This document shows positions 8,634 through 20,237 of a stretch of 64,000 nt of DNA, piece by piece. The number at the start of each line of letters is the position of its first letter. The first letter of the stretch is position 1. The stretch is from Bradyrhizobium sp. CCBAU 51765 (GTDB lineage: Bacteria; Pseudomonadota; Alphaproteobacteria; Rhizobiales; Xanthobacteraceae), in the NCBI RefSeq assembly GCF_015291725.1, contig NZ_CP030038.1:372001-436000 (forward strand). Direction: 5' to 3'. Below the pieces are notes generated by a model. That model was not told the origin of the DNA and did not search any database. It saw only the letters and a list, made by a program, of their open reading frames with translations. The position numbers were made by a program, and so were the translations under genes.

Positions 8634-9886
8634 TGGGCGTCGAGGTCGTCACCTTCGGCTGCCGCCTCAATGCCTTCGAGGCCGAGGTAATCCGCAGCAA
8701 GGCTGAGGACGCAGGCCTTTCCGACACCATCGTCATCAACAGCTGCGCCGTCACCAACGAGGCGGTGGCGCAGGCGCGCCAGTCGATCCGCAAATTGAAG
8801 CGCGAGCGGCCCGGTGCGCGCATCGTCGTCACCGGCTGTGCCGCGCAGACGCAAGCTGCGATGTTCGCCGACATGGTCGAGGTCGATCGTGTCGTCGGCA
8901 ATGACGACAAGCTGCGCGGCGAAGCGTGGCGCGCGACGCAGGCGGCGTTCGACGTCGGCGCCAGCGGGAAGATCGCCGTCAGCGACATCATGGCTATCAG
9001 GGAGATGGCGCCGCACCTCGTCGACGGCTATGCGAGCGGCCTGCCGCGGGTGTTCGTGCAGGTGCAGAACGGCTGCGACCATCGCTGCACCTTCTGCATC
9101 ATCCCGTTCGGCCGCGGCAATTCGCGCTCGGTGCCGATGGGTGCCGTGGTGGAGCAGGTCCGGACACTGGTCGAGCGTGGTCATGCCGAGATCGTGCTGA
9201 CCGGCGTCGACCTCACCAGCTACGGCACCGATCTGCCGGGCGCGCCGAAGCTCGGCATGCTGACCAGGCAGATCTTGCGGCATGTGCCGGAGCTGAAGCG
9301 CCTGCGCATCTCCTCGATCGATTCGATCGAGGCCGACAGCGATCTGCTCGACGCCATCGCTGGCGATTCGCGGCTGATGCCGCACCTGCACCTGTCGCTG
9401 CAATCGGGCGACGACATGATCCTGAAGCGCATGAAGCGGCGGCATTCGCGGCAGGATGCGATCGCGTTCTGCGACCAGGTCCGCCGTCTGCGCCCGGACA
9501 TCGCCTTCGGCGCTGACATCATCGCGGGCTTTCCGACCGAGACGGAGGAGATGTTCTCGCATTCGCTCGACCTCGTCGAGGAATGCGGCCTGACGTTCCT
9601 CCACGTCTTTCCCTATTCGCCGCGTCCCGGCACGCCGGCGGCGCGGATGCCGCAGGTTGCGGGACCGGAAATCAAGGAGCGCGCGAGACAATTGCGCGCA
9701 GCCGGTGAAGCCGCACTGCGGAAGCGGCTGCATGCCGAGGTCGGTGCGACGCGTGATGTGCTGATCGAGAGCGCGGGGCAGGGCCGCACGGAACATTATC
9801 TGCCGGTGGCTGTTGCGGGCGGGCGGGTCGGCAGCGTGGTGCCGCTGACGATTGCCGGCAGCGATGGCGAGCGGCTGACCGCATAG
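8633..9886 (+). CDS. mtaB: tRNA t6A37 methylthiotransferase MtaB (radical SAM)
   Basis: Radical-SAM methylthiotransferase converting t6A37 to ms2t6A in tRNA decoding ANN codons. The N-terminal UPF0004 domain carries three cysteines (in TFGCRLNAFE, INSCAV and VTGCAAQ; about residues 10, 38 and 69) for the auxiliary cluster; the radical-SAM cluster is CDHRCTFC near 148-155. The FGCRLNAFE start is typical of MtaB rather than MiaB or RimO. A short C-terminal TRAM-like region follows. The ATG at 8633 overlaps the dapF stop; a GTG one codon earlier is also possible. Confidence 0.9.
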   Translation: MGVEVVTFGCRLNAFEAEVIRSKAEDAGLSDTIVINSCAVTNEAVAQARQSIRKLKRERPGARIVVTGCAAQTQAAMFADMVEVDRVVGNDDKLRGEAWRATQAAFDVGASGKIAVSDIMAIREMAPHLVDGYASGLPRVFVQVQNGCDHRCTFCIIPFGRGNSRSVPMGAVVEQVRTLVERGHAEIVLTGVDLTSYGTDLPGAPKLGMLTRQILRHVPELKRLRISSIDSIEADSDLLDAIAGDSRLMPHLHLSLQSGDDMILKRMKRRHSRQDAIAFCDQVRRLRPDIAFGADIIAGFPTETEEMFSHSLDLVEECGLTFLHVFPYSPRPGTPAARMPQVAGPEIKERARQLRAAGEAALRKRLHAEVGATRDVLIESAGQGRTEHYLPVAVAGGRVGSVVPLTIAGSDGERLTA

Positions 9887-9917
9887 TCGGGCTGCGGTAA
9901 GTTGCTCCGCGCTCTAT

Positions 9918-9957
9918 CCTCAGCGTCGTCCCTACGCCCGCAGGCACGACACTGAGG
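9918..9957. repeat. Inverted repeat between convergent mtaB and the DUF2336 gene
   Basis: CCTCAG-C-GTCGT pairs with ACGAC-A-CTGAGG across a short GC-rich loop, giving an 11-bp stem with one mismatch. It lies between two convergent genes and may act as a bidirectional transcription end or be a repeat fragment. No T-run is present on either strand. Confidence 0.5.
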
Positions 9958-9990
9958 GTGTGGATACGCCGTGACTGGAGCGCGCGCCTC

Positions 9991-11100
9991 CTACGACGCC
10001 CGCACCTGCCAGAACCGCAGCGTGCGCCGCGCGTCCTCCGTCGTCATTCCCGCAAAATGATCCCGCGCCCTGGCGAGATCGGCCGGCTTCATCGCGCCCG
10101 TCGTGAATCGACTTTCGAGCACGGCTCCTGTCGTCTCCCAGCTGAGCTGCGCGGCCTTGCATGGCACCAGCAGGCCGTCGTCGCGCACGCTCTGCATCAG
10201 GGGGCGAATCACCTCGACCGTCGACCCGGATAGCGCCGCAAGGGTCGCCACCGTCTCCTCATAGCGCCGTTGTCTGGCGAAGCCGAGCAACGCCGCCTCG
10301 TCGAGCTGGCCGGTCGCCTTGAGACCTGCGATGGCGCGCTTGGCGCCTTCGAAATCACGGACGCCGGACATCTCGCGCTCGACGCCGATGGTGACGGCGG
10401 CGATCGCGCTCCGGATCTCCTCGAACAGATGCGGCGGCGCGCGCGACAACAGGCGGGCGCGCACGGCATCCGTCGCCGAGCGCAGCAATTGGTGGCGCAG
10501 ATCCGATGGCAAATCGACCCGAACGCCGACGCTGACGGCGAGCTCCGGATCGCTCTCGGCCTGTCCGACGATGACGGCAAATCCGCCTCCGGAAACGCGC
10601 GCGCCGGGATTGGCGGCGAGCCGCCGGCTGACGCTGGGATAGCGGCGCGCCAGCAGCGCGTCGGTGACGATCTCCTTCAGCCACCAGCGCCCGGCCATCG
10701 CGAGCAGATGCGGCTCGCCCTTGCTGGAGGCGATCTTCACCAGCTGGCCGTCGTCGAGGCGCGCGGATTCCTGCAGCACGGGACCGGCGATGCGGATCTC
10801 GTCATTGTTGGCGAGGCGGCGGATCACGGACGGCGGTGCCTGCGCGACCGGCGCGAGCTGGGCGCTGATCTCGGCGAGCGCGATGCGTGCGCCCATGTCG
10901 GCGATGGCGCGCAGCTCGATGGTGCCGATCAGGCGCTCGAGCACGTCGTCGAACAGTGCGATCTGCTCGTCGTCAAAGCTGCCGGCGGAAGACAGGAACA
11001 GGTCGGTGACGCGGCGGGCCGTCTCCAGCCCCTTTTCCGGCGAGCCTGCCCGAATCGCGGATTCGACCTCGTCGATGATCGATAGCTGGGCCTTGGACAT
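9991..11100 (-). CDS. DUF2336 domain protein
   Basis: Alphaproteobacterial protein of unknown function, 369 residues from the ATG at 11100. It is largely alpha-helical in appearance, with repeated short hydrophobic segments such as DDVLERLIGTIELRAIADMGARIA and RLANNDEIRIAGPVLQESARLDDGQLV, the latter characteristic of DUF2336 (HEAT-like helical repeats). The C-terminus ends GMTTEDARRTLRFWQVRAS. No signal peptide or membrane segment is visible. The start is uncertain: no strong ribosome-binding site is present, and an in-frame start at 11193 would add 31 residues of poor quality. It is convergent with mtaB and monocistronic. Confidence 0.8.
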   Translation of the reverse strand: MSKAQLSIIDEVESAIRAGSPEKGLETARRVTDLFLSSAGSFDDEQIALFDDVLERLIGTIELRAIADMGARIALAEISAQLAPVAQAPPSVIRRLANNDEIRIAGPVLQESARLDDGQLVKIASSKGEPHLLAMAGRWWLKEIVTDALLARRYPSVSRRLAANPGARVSGGGFAVIVGQAESDPELAVSVGVRVDLPSDLRHQLLRSATDAVRARLLSRAPPHLFEEIRSAIAAVTIGVEREMSGVRDFEGAKRAIAGLKATGQLDEAALLGFARQRRYEETVATLAALSGSTVEVIRPLMQSVRDDGLLVPCKAAQLSWETTGAVLESRFTTGAMKPADLARARDHFAGMTTEDARRTLRFWQVRAS

Positions 11101-11238
11101 CACGCGCGGCTCGTCCTGAGCGGTTACGGGAGCTTGTTCTAAGCAACCGCTATCATTAGAGGCGAGCGCTGAAGGTTTGGTAAACCATGGCACGGACGGA
11201 GTTGCTTCGGCGAGATGTCGCCGCGGCGGAGCTGCGCC

Positions 11239-11356
11239 CCCTCTCCCGCTTGCGGGAGAGGGTTGGGGAGAGGGTGTCTCCGCAACGGGACAATCCCCAA
11301 GAAGAGAAAGCCCTCACCCGCGCCTTTGGCGCGACCTCTCCCGCAAGCGGGAGAGG
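11239..11356. repeat. Intergenic palindromic repeat (family E)
   Basis: Left arm CCTCTCCCGCTTGCGGGAGA, right arm CCTCTCCCGCAAGCGGGAGA, each itself a palindrome, with GGTTGGGGAGAGGG and CCCTCACCCGCGCC between. A close relative lies at 16225-16341 between ccmA and ccmB. Confidence 0.85.
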
Positions 11357-11416
11357 TAAGAAAGCCCGCGGCGCAATCCGCGCGCAACTCGCGGCCCTGC
11401 TGTGCTGAGGCGGGCT

Positions 11417-12124
11417 TTATTCCCCATTCCACCCGCAAGCCCGGAGCTTCTCGTGCATGTGCGGCGGGGCCGGCGCCACGACGCGGATCGGCTCCTTGTT
11501 CCGGGAGATCGGCACCACGATCTCGCGGGAATGCAGGTGCAGCTTCGGCTCGCCGAAGCGCGGGCCGTTGCCGTAAATGTTATCGCCGAAGATCGGCCAG
11601 CCGGTCGCGGCCGCATGCACCCGCAATTGGTGGGTCCGGCCGGTGACGGGTTCCATGGCGAGCCAGGTCACGCCCTCGCCCCGGCCCATCACCTTCCAGT
11701 TGGTGATGGCCTTCTGCCCTTCCGGGTCGGGCTTCTGCCACCAGCCGCGCTCGGCATTGAGCCGGCCGAGCGGCATGTCGATGGTGCCTTCGTCTTCAGC
11801 GGGGCCGCCCTCGACCACGGTCCAGTAGGTTTTGCCGATCTTGCCGTGCTTGAAGAGCAGGCCGAGCGATGCGGTCGCCTTGCGATGGCGTCCGAGCACG
11901 AGACAGCCGGAGGTGTCCTTGTCGAGCCGGTGAGCCAGCACCGGCGGCCGCGGCAGGCCGAAACGCAGCGCGTCGAAGGAATCCTCGAGGTTCGGCCCGC
12001 CCTTGGGGCCGCGATGCACGGGAAGGCCGGCCGGCTTGTTGATGACCAGCATCAGCCCGTCGCGATGGAGCACGCGCGACAAAATCTCCTCGGCGGTCAA
12101 TTCGGGAACATCGAGCAATTGCAA
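11417..12124 (-). CDS. RluA-family RNA pseudouridine synthase, no S4 domain
   Basis: Isomerises uridine to pseudouridine in rRNA or tRNA; the target cannot be read from the sequence. The 235-residue protein has the catalytic block VLAHRLDKDTSGCLVLGR (Asp in HRLDKDTSG, about residue 70) and the GRTHQLRVHAAATGWPIFGD block near 165-184. It begins almost directly with the catalytic domain (MLVINKPAGLPVHRG), lacking the S4 domain of RluC/RluD, as in RluA- or TruC-like members. The only start found is TTG at 12124, 38 bp from the divergent ftsY start. Confidence 0.88.
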   Translation of the reverse strand: MQLLDVPELTAEEILSRVLHRDGLMLVINKPAGLPVHRGPKGGPNLEDSFDALRFGLPRPPVLAHRLDKDTSGCLVLGRHRKATASLGLLFKHGKIGKTYWTVVEGGPAEDEGTIDMPLGRLNAERGWWQKPDPEGQKAITNWKVMGRGEGVTWLAMEPVTGRTHQLRVHAAATGWPIFGDNIYGNGPRFGEPKLHLHSREIVVPISRNKEPIRVVAPAPPHMHEKLRACGWNGE

Positions 12125-12162
12125 GACTTTCGTTTGGAAGCGGGAACGGCTAACACGCCTCC

Positions 12163-13110
12163 ATGAACGATACCACTTCCGAGACCCCCAAGCTGAGCTG
12201 GTGGCGCCGCCTGTCCAACGGGCTGAAGCGCACGTCGTCCTCGCTGGGGACCGCGGTCGCCGACCTCGTCACCAAGCGCAAGCTCGACCGCGCCATGCTC
12301 GACGACATCGAGGACGTGCTCTTGCGCGCCGATCTCGGCACGCAGGTCGCGGTCCGGATCGCGGACGCGGTCGGCACGGGACGGTATGACAAGGCGATCT
12401 CGGCCGACGAAGTCAAGGACGTCGTCGCGACCGAGGTCGAGAAGGTGCTGGCGCCGGTCGCGAAGCCACTCGAGATCGATGTTGGCAGGAAGCCGTTCGT
12501 CATTCTCGTCGTCGGCGTCAACGGCTCCGGCAAGACCACGACGATCGGAAAGCTCTCGCAGAAATTCGCGTCCGAGGGCCGCAAGGTGATGCTGGCCGCC
12601 GGCGACACCTTTCGCGCAGCGGCGATCGAGCAGCTCAAGGTCTGGGGCGAGCGGACGAAGACGCCCGTCATATCAGGTGCGCAGGGCTCCGATTCGGCAA
12701 GCCTCGCCTTCAACGCGCTGACGGCGGCGAAGGAGCAGAACATCGACGTGCTCCTGATCGACACCGCCGGCCGCCTGCAGAACAAGGCCGAGCTGATGAA
12801 CGAGCTCGAAAAGGTCGTGCGCGTCATCCGCAAGGTGGACGCAACCGCGCCGCATGCGGTGCTGCTGGTGCTGGACGCGACCGTCGGCCAGAACGCGCTG
12901 TCGCAGGTCGAGGCCTTCCATCGCACCGCCGGGGTCACCGGCCTCGTGATGACCAAGCTCGACGGCACGGCGCGCGGCGGCATCCTGGTGGCGCTCGCGG
13001 AGAAATTCAAACTGCCGGTGCATTTCATCGGCGTCGGCGAAGGCGTCGACGATCTCGCGCCGTTCACCGCGCGTGACTTCGCCCGCGCCATCGCCGGAAT
13101 CGAGAGCTGA
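12163..13110 (+). CDS. ftsY: SRP receptor GTPase FtsY
   Basis: Membrane-associated receptor for Ffh-ribosome complexes. The 315-residue protein has a short basic N-terminus (LSWWRRLSNGLKRTSSSL), the N domain (about 25-105), and the G domain with GVNGSGKTTT at about 118-127, DTFRAAAIEQLK, DTAGRLQNKAELM and TKLDGTARGG. The long acidic A domain of E. coli FtsY is absent, as in most alphaproteobacteria. It is followed 3 bp later by yciB, suggesting co-transcription. Confidence 0.97.
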   Translation: MNDTTSETPKLSWWRRLSNGLKRTSSSLGTAVADLVTKRKLDRAMLDDIEDVLLRADLGTQVAVRIADAVGTGRYDKAISADEVKDVVATEVEKVLAPVAKPLEIDVGRKPFVILVVGVNGSGKTTTIGKLSQKFASEGRKVMLAAGDTFRAAAIEQLKVWGERTKTPVISGAQGSDSASLAFNALTAAKEQNIDVLLIDTAGRLQNKAELMNELEKVVRVIRKVDATAPHAVLLVLDATVGQNALSQVEAFHRTAGVTGLVMTKLDGTARGGILVALAEKFKLPVHFIGVGEGVDDLAPFTARDFARAIAGIES

Positions 13111-13113
13111 AGA

Positions 13114-13716
13114 ATGGACAAGACCCAGCCGCATCCGCTGTTCAAGCTCGCGACCGAGCTCGGTCCGCTCCTCGTGTTCTTCTTCGTCAATGCGAAGTTC
13201 AATCTGTTCGCCGCGACCGGCGCATTCATGGTCGCGATTGTGGTGGCGATGGTCGCCTCCTATGTGGTGACGCGCCACATCCCGATCATGGCGATCGTGA
13301 CGGGCGTGATCGTATTGGTGTTCGGCACGCTGACCCTGGTGCTGCACGACGAGACCTTCATCAAGGTCAAGCCGACCATCATCTACGGCCTGTTCGCGGC
13401 GATCCTCGGTGGCGGCCTGTTGTTCGGCCGCTCCTTCATTGCCGTGATGTTCGACCAGGTATTCAACCTGACCCCGCAGGGCTGGCGCATCCTCACACTG
13501 CGCTGGGCGTTGTTCTTCGCAGGCATGGCCGTGCTGAACGAGATCGTCTGGCGCACCCAGAGCACCGACTTCTGGGTGAACTTCAAGGTGTTCGGCGTGA
13601 CGCCCATCACGATGATCTTCGCCATCGCCCAGATGCCGCTGACCAAGCGCTACCACCTCGCGCCGGTATCGCTGGAGACCAGCGAGGCGGAGGCGGGGGA
13701 TGTGAGCAAGGGGTAG
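13114..13716 (+). CDS. yciB: Inner-membrane septation protein (YciB/IspZ family)
   Basis: Polytopic inner-membrane protein of the YciB/IspZ family, implicated in cell-envelope and septum maintenance. The 200-residue product has about five to six hydrophobic segments ([87 protein letters not shown]) and the family motif [16 protein letters not shown] near residues 78-93. It begins 3 bp after ftsY and is closed by an intergenic repeat. Confidence 0.93.
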   Translation: MDKTQPHPLFKLATELGPLLVFFFVNAKFNLFAATGAFMVAIVVAMVASYVVTRHIPIMAIVTGVIVLVFGTLTLVLHDETFIKVKPTIIYGLFAAILGGGLLFGRSFIAVMFDQVFNLTPQGWRILTLRWALFFAGMAVLNEIVWRTQSTDFWVNFKVFGVTPITMIFAIAQMPLTKRYHLAPVSLETSEAEAGDVSKG

Positions 13717-13742
13717 GGCGAAACGTCGACCCACATACCGCT

Positions 13743-13843
13743 GTCATTCCCCGCGAAAGCGGGGAATCCGGTACGCTGCGGCTTCTCCGTATACGTCTGA
13801 CGTCTCTGGAATACTGGATCGCCCGATCAAGTCGGGCGATGAC
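13743..13843. repeat. Intergenic palindromic repeat (family B)
   Basis: GTCATTCCCCGCGAAAGCGG at the left and GTCGGGCGATGAC at the right with internal AATCCGGTACGC and GAATACTGGATC. It lies between convergent yciB and ccmG. Confidence 0.8.
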
Positions 13844-13871
13844 AGTTGAGTGTGTCGCACGAGAGCCGTGA

Positions 13872-14465
13872 TCAGCTCCCCGCCTTCAGCGCCTTCTCCA
13901 TCTGCGGCATCAGCACCGTCCGCAGATTGTCCGGCGTGACCGGCCCCACCAGCTTGTAGACGATGGTGCCCTCGCGCCCGACGACGAAGGTTTCCGGCAC
14001 GCCATAGACGCCCCATTCGATCGAGGCGCGGCCGTTCGCGTCCACGCCGACGCGGCCGAACGGGTTGCCGTAGCGGCCGAGGAAGCGGCGCGCATTGTCG
14101 GAGGCGTCCTTGTAATTGATGCCGACCAGTTGGAAGCGCTTGTCCTTGGCGAGTTCGGTCAGGAGCGGCGCCTCGTCATGGCACGGCACGCACCAGGACG
14201 CCCAGACGTTGACCAGACTGACTTTGCCCTTGAACGCGGCGGGATCGAGCCCCGGCACCTGGGTGCCGTTGTCCTGCAATCCGTCCAGCGGCAGCAGCGC
14301 CGTCTGCGGCGCCGGCCGACCGATCAGTGCCGAGGGAATCCGCGAGGGATCGCCGCTGCCGAGCCGGAACCAGAACAGCAGCGCAAGTCCGATGAAGGCG
14401 ATCAGCGGCAGCACCATCAGGAAGGTGCGGCGCTGCGGCAGGGCGGAGGTCGATTGTTCGCTCAT
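13872..14465 (-). CDS. ccmG: Cytochrome c biogenesis thiol:disulfide reductase CcmG (DsbE)
   Basis: Periplasmic, membrane-anchored thioredoxin-like protein that keeps apocytochrome CXXCH cysteines reduced for heme attachment. The 197-residue product has one N-terminal membrane anchor ([19 protein letters not shown], about 15-33) and a thioredoxin fold with WASWCVPC (Cys about 92 and 95), VGINYKD and [15 protein letters not shown] with the cis-Pro. The ATG at 14465 overlaps the ccmD stop by 4 bp (ATGA), a strong reason for this start; the frame remains open upstream only as shadow of ccmD and ccmC. Confidence 0.96.
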   Translation of the reverse strand: MSEQSTSALPQRRTFLMVLPLIAFIGLALLFWFRLGSGDPSRIPSALIGRPAPQTALLPLDGLQDNGTQVPGLDPAAFKGKVSLVNVWASWCVPCHDEAPLLTELAKDKRFQLVGINYKDASDNARRFLGRYGNPFGRVGVDANGRASIEWGVYGVPETFVVGREGTIVYKLVGPVTPDNLRTVLMPQMEKALKAGS

Positions 14466-14641
14466 CGCAGCTCCGTCGCGCTGCGGCCTGAACGGCGGGT
14501 GATGCCGCGCTCCTCCAGTTCGCGCAAGCGCTGCGTCTGGCTGCGATAATCGAGCACGATCCAGCCGATCAGGACCGCAACCACGGCGGCCGCCGCGGCA
14601 TAGGACGTCACGATGAAAGCGGCATAGGGACCGAGCGACAT
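14462..14641 (-). CDS. ccmD: Heme exporter protein CcmD
   Basis: Small membrane protein needed for release of holo-CcmE from the CcmABC complex. The 59-residue product from ATG 14641 has one membrane segment ([25 protein letters not shown]) followed by the conserved cytoplasmic [17 protein letters not shown]. The first codon is 2 bp from the ccmC stop, and its stop overlaps the ccmG start, so the ccmC-D-G genes are translationally coupled. Confidence 0.93.
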   Translation of the reverse strand: MSLGPYAAFIVTSYAAAAAVVAVLIGWIVLDYRSQTQRLRELEERGITRRSGRSATELR

Positions 14642-14643
14642 GA

Positions 14644-15429
14644 TCAAGCGGCCCCGACTTCGTTTGAAGCGCTTTCACCACGCGAACCGCTTTCGCTCGA
14701 GAACGCGATGCGGCTGGCTTGCATCATCTGCAGCGAGCGGACGCGGCGGCGCAGGATCTCGTTGCGCATCGCAGCCAGGTGCAGCGTGACGAACAGCAGC
14801 GTGAACGCGATCGCCATCACCAGCAGCGGAATCAGGAACGACTTGTCGAGGGCCGAGCCGCCCATCCGCATCACCGAGGCCGGCTGGTGCAGCGTGTTCC
14901 ACCAGTCGACCGAGAACTTGATGATGGGCAGGTTGATGGCACCGACCAGGGTGAGCACCGCAGCCGCACGCGCCGCGCGCGAGGGATCGTCCACCGCGCG
15001 CCACAGCGCCATCAGGCCGAGATACATCAGGAACAGGATCAGCACCGAGGTCAGCCGCGCATCCCATTCCCAATAGGTGCCCCACATCGGCCGGCCCCAC
15101 AGCGAGCCCGTGAGCAGCGCGAGGAAGGTGAAGGCGGCGCCGATGGGAGCAGCAGCCTTGGCGGCGACGTCGGCGAGCGGATGCCGCCACACCAGCGTGC
15201 CCAGCGAGGCAATGCTCATCACGCCCCAGACGAACATCGACAGCCAGGCATTGGGCACGTGGATGAACATGATCTTCACGGTCGCGCCCTGCTGGTAGTC
15301 GTCGGGCGCGAGCGCGGATTGATAGAGGCCGATCGCGAGCAGGATGACGGTCGCGGCCGCGAGCCACGGCAACACCCGCGCCGTCAGGGCGAGGAACCGT
15401 GTCGGATTGGCGAGGTCGATCAGCGTCAT
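14644..15429 (-). CDS. ccmC: Heme exporter protein CcmC
   Basis: Polytopic inner-membrane protein that loads heme onto the chaperone CcmE. The 261-residue product has about six membrane segments and the tryptophan-rich WWD signature ([20 protein letters not shown], near residues 108-127). Conserved His residues expected to contact heme are present in IHVPNAWL and NTLHQPASV. The C-terminal tail is hydrophilic. It lies 91 bp downstream of ccmB. Confidence 0.97.
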   Translation of the reverse strand: MTLIDLANPTRFLALTARVLPWLAAATVILLAIGLYQSALAPDDYQQGATVKIMFIHVPNAWLSMFVWGVMSIASLGTLVWRHPLADVAAKAAAPIGAAFTFLALLTGSLWGRPMWGTYWEWDARLTSVLILFLMYLGLMALWRAVDDPSRAARAAAVLTLVGAINLPIIKFSVDWWNTLHQPASVMRMGGSALDKSFLIPLLVMAIAFTLLFVTLHLAAMRNEILRRRVRSLQMMQASRIAFSSESGSRGESASNEVGAA

Positions 15430-15520
15430 GGTATCCTGATAATCACCGGGGGCCGCTCAGGCAATCAGCACGAAAGGCCGCAGCGAAAATTGATCGGAGT
15501 CAAGGTCGGTCGAGCCCATC

Positions 15521-16189
15521 TCAATCGAGACCATGGCGCAGGCTCGCCGCCGCCGCGAACGGGCCGACGACGAGGCTGACCAGGGACAGCGCGCAGAGGA
15601 TCGAGAACGGCGCCCCGAACGTCATGGGACCGACGATCACGGCCTGCGAGGCCGCAACGCCGAAGATCAGCACGGGAATCGACAGCGGCAGCACGAGAAC
15701 GGCCATCAGCAGCCCGCCGCGGTGCAGCGTCACAGCCAATGCCGCGCCGATCATGCCGGTGAAGGTCAGGGCCGGCGTGCCCGCCAGCAGCGTCAGCGCC
15801 ACTGCGCCGGTTGCGACCATGTCGAGGTTGAGCAACAGGCCGAGCACGGGGGTTGCGACAATCAGCGGCAGGCCGGCGGCCAGCCAATGCGCCAGCGCCT
15901 TGGCGGCGCAGGCGAGTTCCAGCGGCGTCCGGCTCATCGTGATCAGGTCGAGCGAGCCGTCCTCATGGTCGGCCATGAACAGCCGGTCCAGGGTGAGCAG
16001 GCTCGCCAGCAGCGCGCCGAGCCACAGGATCGCTGGCCCCAGCCGCGACAGAAGCGCCAGATCCGGCCCCACCGCAAACGGCATCAGCACGACGACGGTC
16101 AGGAAGAACAGCACCCCGATCAGCGCCCCGCCGCCAACGCGCAGCGCGATTCGGATGTCCCGGCGGATCAGGGCGGACAGGGCGGTCAT
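15521..16189 (-). CDS. ccmB: Heme ABC exporter membrane subunit CcmB
   Basis: Membrane component of the CcmAB(CD) ABC complex that releases holo-CcmE. The 222-residue protein from ATG 16189 begins MTALSALIRRDIRIALRVGG and shows six hydrophobic segments; the block DRLFMADHEDGSLDLI near residues 68-83 is the CcmB hallmark. The frame is open upstream of the ATG, but there it translates the family E repeat and is not coding. Unusually, about 250 bp including that repeat separate it from ccmA. Confidence 0.95.
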   Translation of the reverse strand: MTALSALIRRDIRIALRVGGGALIGVLFFLTVVVLMPFAVGPDLALLSRLGPAILWLGALLASLLTLDRLFMADHEDGSLDLITMSRTPLELACAAKALAHWLAAGLPLIVATPVLGLLLNLDMVATGAVALTLLAGTPALTFTGMIGAALAVTLHRGGLLMAVLVLPLSIPVLIFGVAASQAVIVGPMTFGAPFSILCALSLVSLVVGPFAAAASLRHGLD

Positions 16190-16224
16190 GGCGAACTCCA
16201 GTCGTGCCCCAAGGGTGGTGCGCT

Positions 16225-16341
16225 CCCTCCCCCGCTCGCGGGGGAGGGTTGGGGAGAGGATGTCTCGACAACGAAGACTTCCCCAGGGGAGAGAACCCTC
16301 ACCCGGCGCTGCGCGCCGACCTCTCCCGCAAGCGGGAGAGG
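16225..16341. repeat. Intergenic palindromic repeat (family E) between ccmA and ccmB
   Basis: Left palindrome CCCTCCCCCGCTCGCGGGGG, right palindrome CCTCTCCCGCAAGCGGGAGA, with GGTTGGGGAGAGGATGTCTC and CCCTCACCCGGCGCTGCGCG between them. Same organisation as 11239-11356. It lies inside the ccm gene series. Confidence 0.85.
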
Positions 16342-16439
16342 CAAGGGAGCTCGCGGCGATATCCGATGCCAGCGAAGTAGCTGCCACGGCGGCCGCGGTA
16401 CCTCTATCCGAGCGCAGGAAATCTGAGGGTGCACTGGAA

Positions 16440-17042
16440 TCACGCCGTCCCCCCGATCCGCAGCTCCCGCGAATCGATCCCCAACGGGGCATGGGTCGCC
16501 GCGATGATCATGCCGCCCCCTCCAAGATGTTCACGCATCAATCCGGAAAACATGTCCTGGCCGGTCACATCCAGCGCATTGGTCGGCTCGTCCAGGAGCC
16601 AGACCGGGCGGTGCACGGCCAGCAGCCGGGCCAGCGACAGGCGGCGGCGCTGGCCGGCGGAGAGGAAGCCGGCGGGCAAATGGGTGGCATGGTCGAGGCC
16701 GACTTTGGCGAGGCTTTCAGCCGCGTCACTGCGCTCCCCGCCCAAGAAATCAGCCCAGAAGGCCAGATTTTCCGCAACGCTGAGGGCCGGCTTCAGGGCG
16801 TCGCGATGGCCGAGATAGTGGCACTGCTCCGGCACCGTCAGCTCGGCGTCGCCCCCTTCCAGCGCGATCGTCCCGGCGGCGGGAACGAGCAGGCCAGCGA
16901 TCAGCCGCAGCAGCGAGGTCTTGCCCGATCCGTTGCGACCCGTCACCGCCAAGGCTTCGCCCGACGCGGCCGCGAATTCGAGGCCGGCGAACACCTCGCG
17001 TCCGCCCCGCACGCATCTGAGCCCATGACCTGAAAGCCGCAT
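16440..17042 (-). CDS. ccmA: Heme ABC exporter ATP-binding protein CcmA
   Basis: ATPase of the CcmAB complex, cytoplasmic face of the inner membrane. The 200-residue product has Walker A GRNGSGKT (about 35-42), the ABC signature [14 protein letters not shown], Walker [13 protein letters not shown] and the switch His in ATHAPLG. The ATG at 17042 has GAGGCGAG just upstream; a start eight codons earlier is possible. It is the promoter-proximal ccm gene on this strand and is divergent from acnA. ccmE, ccmF and ccmH are not in this window. Confidence 0.95.
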   Translation of the reverse strand: MRLSGHGLRCVRGGREVFAGLEFAAASGEALAVTGRNGSGKTSLLRLIAGLLVPAAGTIALEGGDAELTVPEQCHYLGHRDALKPALSVAENLAFWADFLGGERSDAAESLAKVGLDHATHLPAGFLSAGQRRRLSLARLLAVHRPVWLLDEPTNALDVTGQDMFSGLMREHLGGGGMIIAATHAPLGIDSRELRIGGTA

Positions 17043-17153
17043 CTCGCCTCGTTTCGACCCGCTCAAAGCCGGGCCTCAGGAAATCTTGGGGTAGCGCATG
17101 GGAATTTTTGGCTCGCGGATTGCTGCGGCACGATTGTGGCTGTGGCGGCGCCG

Positions 17154-17168
17154 TTAGAAAGCTTCTAT
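17154..17168. promoter_or_regulatory. Iron control element (ICE)-like site upstream of acnA
   Basis: The sequence TTAGAAAGCTTCTAT, inside GTTAGAA-AGC-TTCTATA, matches 12 of 14 arm positions of the Irr-binding ICE consensus TTTAGAA-N3-TTCTAAA and includes the perfect TAGAA/TTCTA inverted repeat. It lies about 116 bp upstream of the acnA ATG and about 110 bp from the divergent ccmA start. Aconitase needs a [4Fe-4S] cluster, so iron-dependent control by Irr is plausible. Confidence 0.6.
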
Positions 17169-17244
17169 AAGCCCGGAACTACTTGATGCAGCAACTCAAC
17201 CTGCCCCTGCAAGCGGCCCAGCCTGATACGCTGACGGTGTTAAA

Positions 17245-17260
17245 ATACCCTGCCGGGTAT
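17245..17260 (+). promoter_or_regulatory. Small inverted repeat in the acnA leader
   Basis: ATACCC-TGCC-GGGTAT has perfect 6-bp arms and ends about 23 bp before the acnA ATG. It may be an operator or a leader hairpin near the ribosome-binding site. No known regulator motif was matched. Confidence 0.35.
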
Positions 17261-17283
17261 AGCTAACAATTGGGATCTCCTAC

Positions 17284-20004
<2,721 letters not shown>

Positions 20005-20054
20005 GCGCGGATTTGTGAACGATGGCTCACTGCGAAGTGAGTAGAAGCCCAAAC

Positions 20055-20081
20055 GAAGGCGGCCTATCAAAGGCCGCCTTC
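20055..20081 (+). terminator. Terminator hairpin after acnA
   Basis: GAAGGCGGCC pairs perfectly with GGCCGCCTTC across a 7-nt loop, followed by GCGCGTTTGCGG. It starts about 50 bp after the acnA stop. The T-tract is weak but the stem is very stable. Confidence 0.75.
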
Positions 20082-20237
20082 GCGCGTTTGCGGTACGTTT
20101 CAGATGGGCCCGCCCGGCGGAAAACCTTCCTTTGGACGGTTGGCTGGACGGACGAATGTACTGCGCCCCGTAAGACTACGGTGACCATCCGGCGATAAGA
20201 TTCCCCTTCCCACGAGCAATGGTGTGCGGCGTTCGAC

